Of a stretch of 64,000 nt of DNA, positions 59,899 through 64,000 are shown one piece after another (the stretch's first letter is position 1; every line of letters begins with the position of its first letter). The DNA comes from Fragaria x ananassa (lineage: Eukaryota > Streptophyta > Magnoliopsida > Rosales > Rosaceae), in NCBI GenBank assembly GCA_034370585.1, contig CP139756.1, positions 11,224,501 through 11,288,500 of the forward strand, written 5' to 3'. The notes beneath the pieces are model-generated. The model was given only the letters and a program-made list of their open reading frames with translations. It was not told the DNA's origin and did no database searches. Position numbers and translations under genes: made by a program.

Positions 59899-62800
59899 AT
59901 ATCGTGATTTTGGTGATCGGAGAAGAGGAACTGAAAACCTACCGTCAGATATGACCAGCATAACGAATTACGTAGGTGGGCAAAAATTCAGCTCCATCTG
60001 ACAAAGATAAGGGCTCGATCCGTCCGGTCAATCGGCGCGGTCAAACCCCTAAACGGACGGAAACGGCTATTCGACCCTCGAAATCACGTAATCTGGCCGG
60101 ACCTTCAACTGAGAATAGTTTCCAACCGACGAGACTCTTACGGGGCTATAAAAATTTGGTAAAAAATAAATACCCGGGATAGGGCTACCACTAGGTAGAA
60201 ATAAGAGAAATTCGTTGACCGGAACAACCGGCACTGAAATTTTACCGAAATATCTTCATTTTTCACGGGTTGACGTATTTCACCATTCCGGTCATATCTT
60301 ATTTCAAGACTTTTTTGCGTTTGAGGCCTCTACGTATACGTTGTCTTCAAAACGAAACTTAAACTCAACACTTATATAAAAAAGTTATACAACATTAGTA
60401 CATATAACGTGAGTTTGGTGATCGGAGAAGAGGAACTGAAAACCGACCGTCAGATATGACCAGCATAACGAATTACATATGTGGGAAAAAATTCAGCTCC
60501 ATCTGACAAAGATAAGGGCTCAATCCGTCCGGTCAATCGGCGCGGTCAAACCCCTAAACGGACGGAAACGGCTATTCGACCCTCGAAATCACGTAATCTG
60601 GCCGGACCTTCAACTGAGAATAGTTTCCAATCGACGAGACTCTTATGGGGCTATAAAAATTTGGTAAAAAATAAATACCCGGGATAGGGCTACCACTAGG
60701 TAGAAATAAGAGAAATTCGTTGACCGGAACAACCGGCACCGAAATTTTACTGAAATATCTTCATTTTTCACGGGTTGACGTATTTCACCGTTCCGGTCAT
60801 ATCTTATTTCAAGACTTTTTTGCGTTTGAGGCATCTACGTATACGTTGTCTTCAAAACGAAACTTAAACTCAACACTTATATAAAAAAGTTATACAACAT
60901 TAGTACATATAACGTGAGTTTGGTGATCGGAGAAAAGGAACTGAAAACCGACCGTCAGATATGACCAGCATAACGAATTACGTAGGTGGGCAAAAATTCA
61001 GCTCCATCTGACAAAGATAAGGGCTCGATCCGTCCGGTCAATCGGCGCGGTCAAACCCCTAAACGGACGGAAACGGCTATTCGACCCTCGAAATCACGTA
61101 ATCTGACCGGACCTTCAACTGAGAATAGTTTCCAATCGACGAGACTCTTACGGGGCTATAAAAATTTGGTAAAAAATAAATACCCGGGATAGGGCTACCA
61201 CTAGGTAGAAATAAGAGAAATTCGTTGACCGGAACAACCGGCACCGAAGTTTTACCGAAATATCTTCATTTTTCACGGGTTGACGTATTTCACCGTTCCG
61301 GTCATATCTTATTTCAAGACTTTTTTGCGTTTGAGGCTTCTACGTATACGTTGTCTTCAAAACGAAACTTAAACTCAACACTTGTATAAAAAAGTTATAC
61401 AACATTAGTACATATAACGTGAGTTTGGTGATCGGAGAAGAGGAACTGAAAACCGACCGTCAGATATGACCAGCAAAACGAATTACGTAGGTGGGCAAAA
61501 ATTCAGCTCCATCTGACAAAGATAAGGGCTCGATCCGTCCGATCAATCGGCGTGGTCAAACCCCTAAACGGACGGAAACGGCTATTCGACCCTCGAAATC
61601 ACGTAATCTGGCCAGACCTTCAACTGAGAATAGTTTCCAATCGACGAGACTCTTACGGGGCTATAAAAATTTGGTAAAAAATAAATACCCGGGATAGGGC
61701 TACCACTAGGTAGAAATAAGAGAAATTCGTTGACCGGAACAACCGGCACCGAAATTTTACCGAAATATCTTCATTTTTCACGGGTTGACGTATTTCACCG
61801 TTCCGGTCATATCTTATTTCAAGACTTTTTTGCGTTTGAGGCCTCTACGTATACGTTGTCTTCAAAACGAAACTTAAACTCAACACTTATATAAAAAAGT
61901 TATACAACATTAGTACATATATCGTGAGTTTGGTGATCGGAGAAGAGGAACTGAAAACCGACCGTCAGATATGACCAGCATAACGAATTACGTAGGTGGG
62001 CAAAAATTCAACTCCATCTGAAAAAGATAAGGGCTCGATCCGTCCGGTCAATCGGCGCGGTCAAACCCCTAAACGGACGGAAACGGCTATTCGACCCTCG
62101 AAATCACGTAATCTGACCGGACCTTCAACTGAGAATAGTTTCCAATCGACGAGACTCTTACGGGGCTATAAAAATTTGGTAAAAAATAAATACCCGGGAT
62201 AGGGCTACCACTAGGTAGAAATAAGAGAAATTCGTTGACCGGAACAACCGGCACCGAAATTTTACCGAAATATCTTCATTTTTCACGGGTTGACGTATTT
62301 CACCGTTCCGGTCATATCTTATTTCAAGACATTTTTACGTCTGAGGCCTCTACGTATACGTTGTCTTCAAAACGAAACTTAAACTCAACACTTGTATAAA
62401 AAAGTTATACAACATTAGTACATATAACGTGAGTTTGGTGATCGGAGAAGAGGAACTGAAAACCGACCGTCTGATATGACCAGCATAACGAATTACGTAG
62501 GTGGGCAAAAATTCAGCTCCATCTGACAAAGATAAGGGCTCGATCCGTCCGATCAATCGGCGTGGTCAAACCCCTAAACGGACGGAAACGGCTATTCGAC
62601 CCTCGAAATCACGTAATCTGGCCAGACCTTCAACTGAGAATAGTTTCCAATCGACGAGACTCTTACGGGACTATAAAAATTTGGTAAAAAATAAATACCC
62701 GGGATAGGGCTACCACTAGGTAGAAATAAGAGAAATTCGTTGACCGGAACAACCGGCACCGAAATTTTACCGAAATATCTTCATTTTTCACGGGTTGACG

Positions 62801-64000
62801 TATTTCACCGTTCCGGTCATATATTATTTCAAGACTTTTTTGCGTTTGAGGCCTCTACGTATACGTTGTCTTCAAAACGAAACTTAAACTCAACACTTAT
62901 ATAAAAAAGTTATACAACATTAGTACATATAACGTGAGTTTGGTGATCGGAGAAAAGGAACTGAAAACCGACCGTCAGATATGACCAGCATAACGAATTA
63001 CGTATGTGGGCAAAAATTCAGCTCCATCTGACAAAGATAAGGGCTCGATCCGTCCGGTCAATCGGCGTGGTCAAACCCCTAAACGGACGGAAACGGCTAT
63101 CCGACCCTCGAAATCACGTAATCTGGCCGGACCTTCAACTGAGAATAGTTTCCAATCGACGAGACTCTTATGGGGCTATAAAAATTTGGTAAAAAATAAA
63201 TACCCGGGATAGGGCTACCACTAGGTAGAAATAAGAGAAATTCGTTGACCGGAACAACCGGCACCGAAATTTTACCGAAATATCTTCATTTTTCACGGGT
63301 TGACGTATTTCACCGTTCCGGTCATATCTTATTTCAAGACATTTTTGCGTCTGAGGCCTCTACGTATACGTTGTCTTCAAAACGAAACTTAAACTCAACA
63401 CTTGTATAAAAAAGTTATACAACATTAGTACATATAACGTGAGTTTGGTGATCGGAGAAGAGGAACTGAAAACCGACCGTCAGATATGACCAGCATAACG
63501 AATTACGTAGGTGGGCAAAAATTCAGCTCCATCTGACAAAGATAAGGGCTCGATCCGTCCGGTCAATCGGCGCGGTCAAACCCCTAAACGGACGGAAACG
63601 GCTATTCGACCCTCGAAATCACGTAATCTGACCGGACCTTCAACTGAGAATAGTTTCCAATCGACGAGACTCTTACGGGGCTATAAAAATTTGGTAAAAA
63701 ATAAATACCCGGGATAGGGCTACCACTAGGTAGAAATAAGAGAAATTCGTTGACCGGAACAACCGGCACCGAAGTTTTACCGAAATATCTTCATTTTTCA
63801 CGGGTTGACGTATTTCACCGTTCCGGTCATATCTTATTTCAAGACTTTTTTGCGTTTGAGGCTTCTACGTATACGTTGTCTTCAAAACGAAACTTAAACT
63901 CAACACTTGTATAAAAAAGTTATACAACATTAGTACATATAACGTGAGTTTGGTGATCGGAGAAGAGGAACTGAAAACCGACCGTCAGATATGACCAGCA
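59899..64000 (+). repeat. 505-bp satellite array, just over eight units, continuing past the window
   Basis: The phrase GTGGGCAAAAATTCAGCTCC (or close variants) starts a new unit at intervals of exactly 505 bp (about 59976, 60481, 60986, 61491, 61996, 62501, 63006, 63511). Units differ at only a few percent of positions by eye and contain no indels. The array begins directly after a cluster of CACTA subterminal motifs. A 68-codon frame (MGKNSAPSDKDKG...) is open in each unit but is absent from the diverged homologue at 57.4 kb, so it is probably not a gene. Confidence 0.95.

Larger units (their letters stand above)
58579..64000. mobile_element. Second non-autonomous CACTA element with GGGCGACGA motif, carrying the satellite (right end outside window)
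   Basis: Left terminus CACTACCAGAAATTTCAAC at 58579. Dense (C)TTGGGCGACGA and CTTAGGCGACGA words in both orientations at 58600-58995, and again at 59708-59880 before the satellite begins. Between them (59000-59700) is non-repetitive DNA that includes a leftward promoter-like leader. No transposase domain. The element continues past the window end. Confidence 0.65.

Noticed and set aside
60479..60667. Alternative-frame open stretches in satellite units
   Set aside because: They overlap the longer frame, occur only in some units and have no recognisable domain. They are compositional by-products.

Overview
This window is nuclear DNA of a flowering plant, most probably a eudicot. It holds spliced GT-AG genes for chloroplast and metabolic proteins, AT-rich intergenic DNA, and dense plant-type transposons (hAT, CACTA, Mutator-like and PIF/Harbinger remnants, Copia elements). 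Protein wording and element types would suit a rosid such as Rosaceae, but that is a weak inference.

Host genes, left to right: CLPR4 (minus, 3' part outside the window), a heptahelical PAQR-type membrane protein of the HHP4/5 kind (minus, four exons), LIL3 (plus, three exons), GDH2-type NAD(H) glutamate dehydrogenase (minus, nine exons, complete at 411 aa), a small very basic plant protein of unknown function (plus, four exons, about 180 aa), a cationic amino-acid transporter of the CAT6/CAT7 clade (plus, five exons, 583 aa), and a single-exon trihelix (ASIL-type) transcription factor (minus, 330 aa). They do not form an operon-like unit. Two act in the chloroplast (CLPR4 in proteolysis, LIL3 in chlorophyll/tocopherol reductase anchoring) and two in nitrogen metabolism (GDH2, CAT).

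Mobile DNA explains most of the rest. Positions 7271-14821 are a three-level nest with target duplications at every level: a hAT element (8-bp duplication) holds a pol-less Copia element (5-bp duplication), which holds a 2.37-kb solo LTR (5-bp duplication). Positions 25385-31285 are a second nest: a hAT element (8-bp, one mismatch) holds a CACTA element (3-bp) and a left-truncated PIF/Harbinger remnant with a Myb/SANT-like gene end. An 850-bp near-palindrome (Mutator-like foldback) lies between LIL3 and GDH2. A degenerate telomere-like tract, an LTR-retroelement remnant with complex tandem repeats and a long (TA)n fill about 32.0-35.3 kb. Two copies of one hAT-type MITE family lie 18.8 kb apart. 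A very young Copia element with identical 181-bp LTRs sits just downstream of the CAT gene, its polyprotein broken by one in-frame stop.

The right end (56.1-64.0 kb) holds two non-autonomous CACTA elements with different subterminal motifs. Inside the second is an exact 505-bp satellite, eight units and running past the window edge. The first element holds 1.57 units of a homologous 506-bp repeat in the opposite orientation. This CACTA-borne satellite, with its mosaic higher-order pattern, is the most unusual feature of the window.
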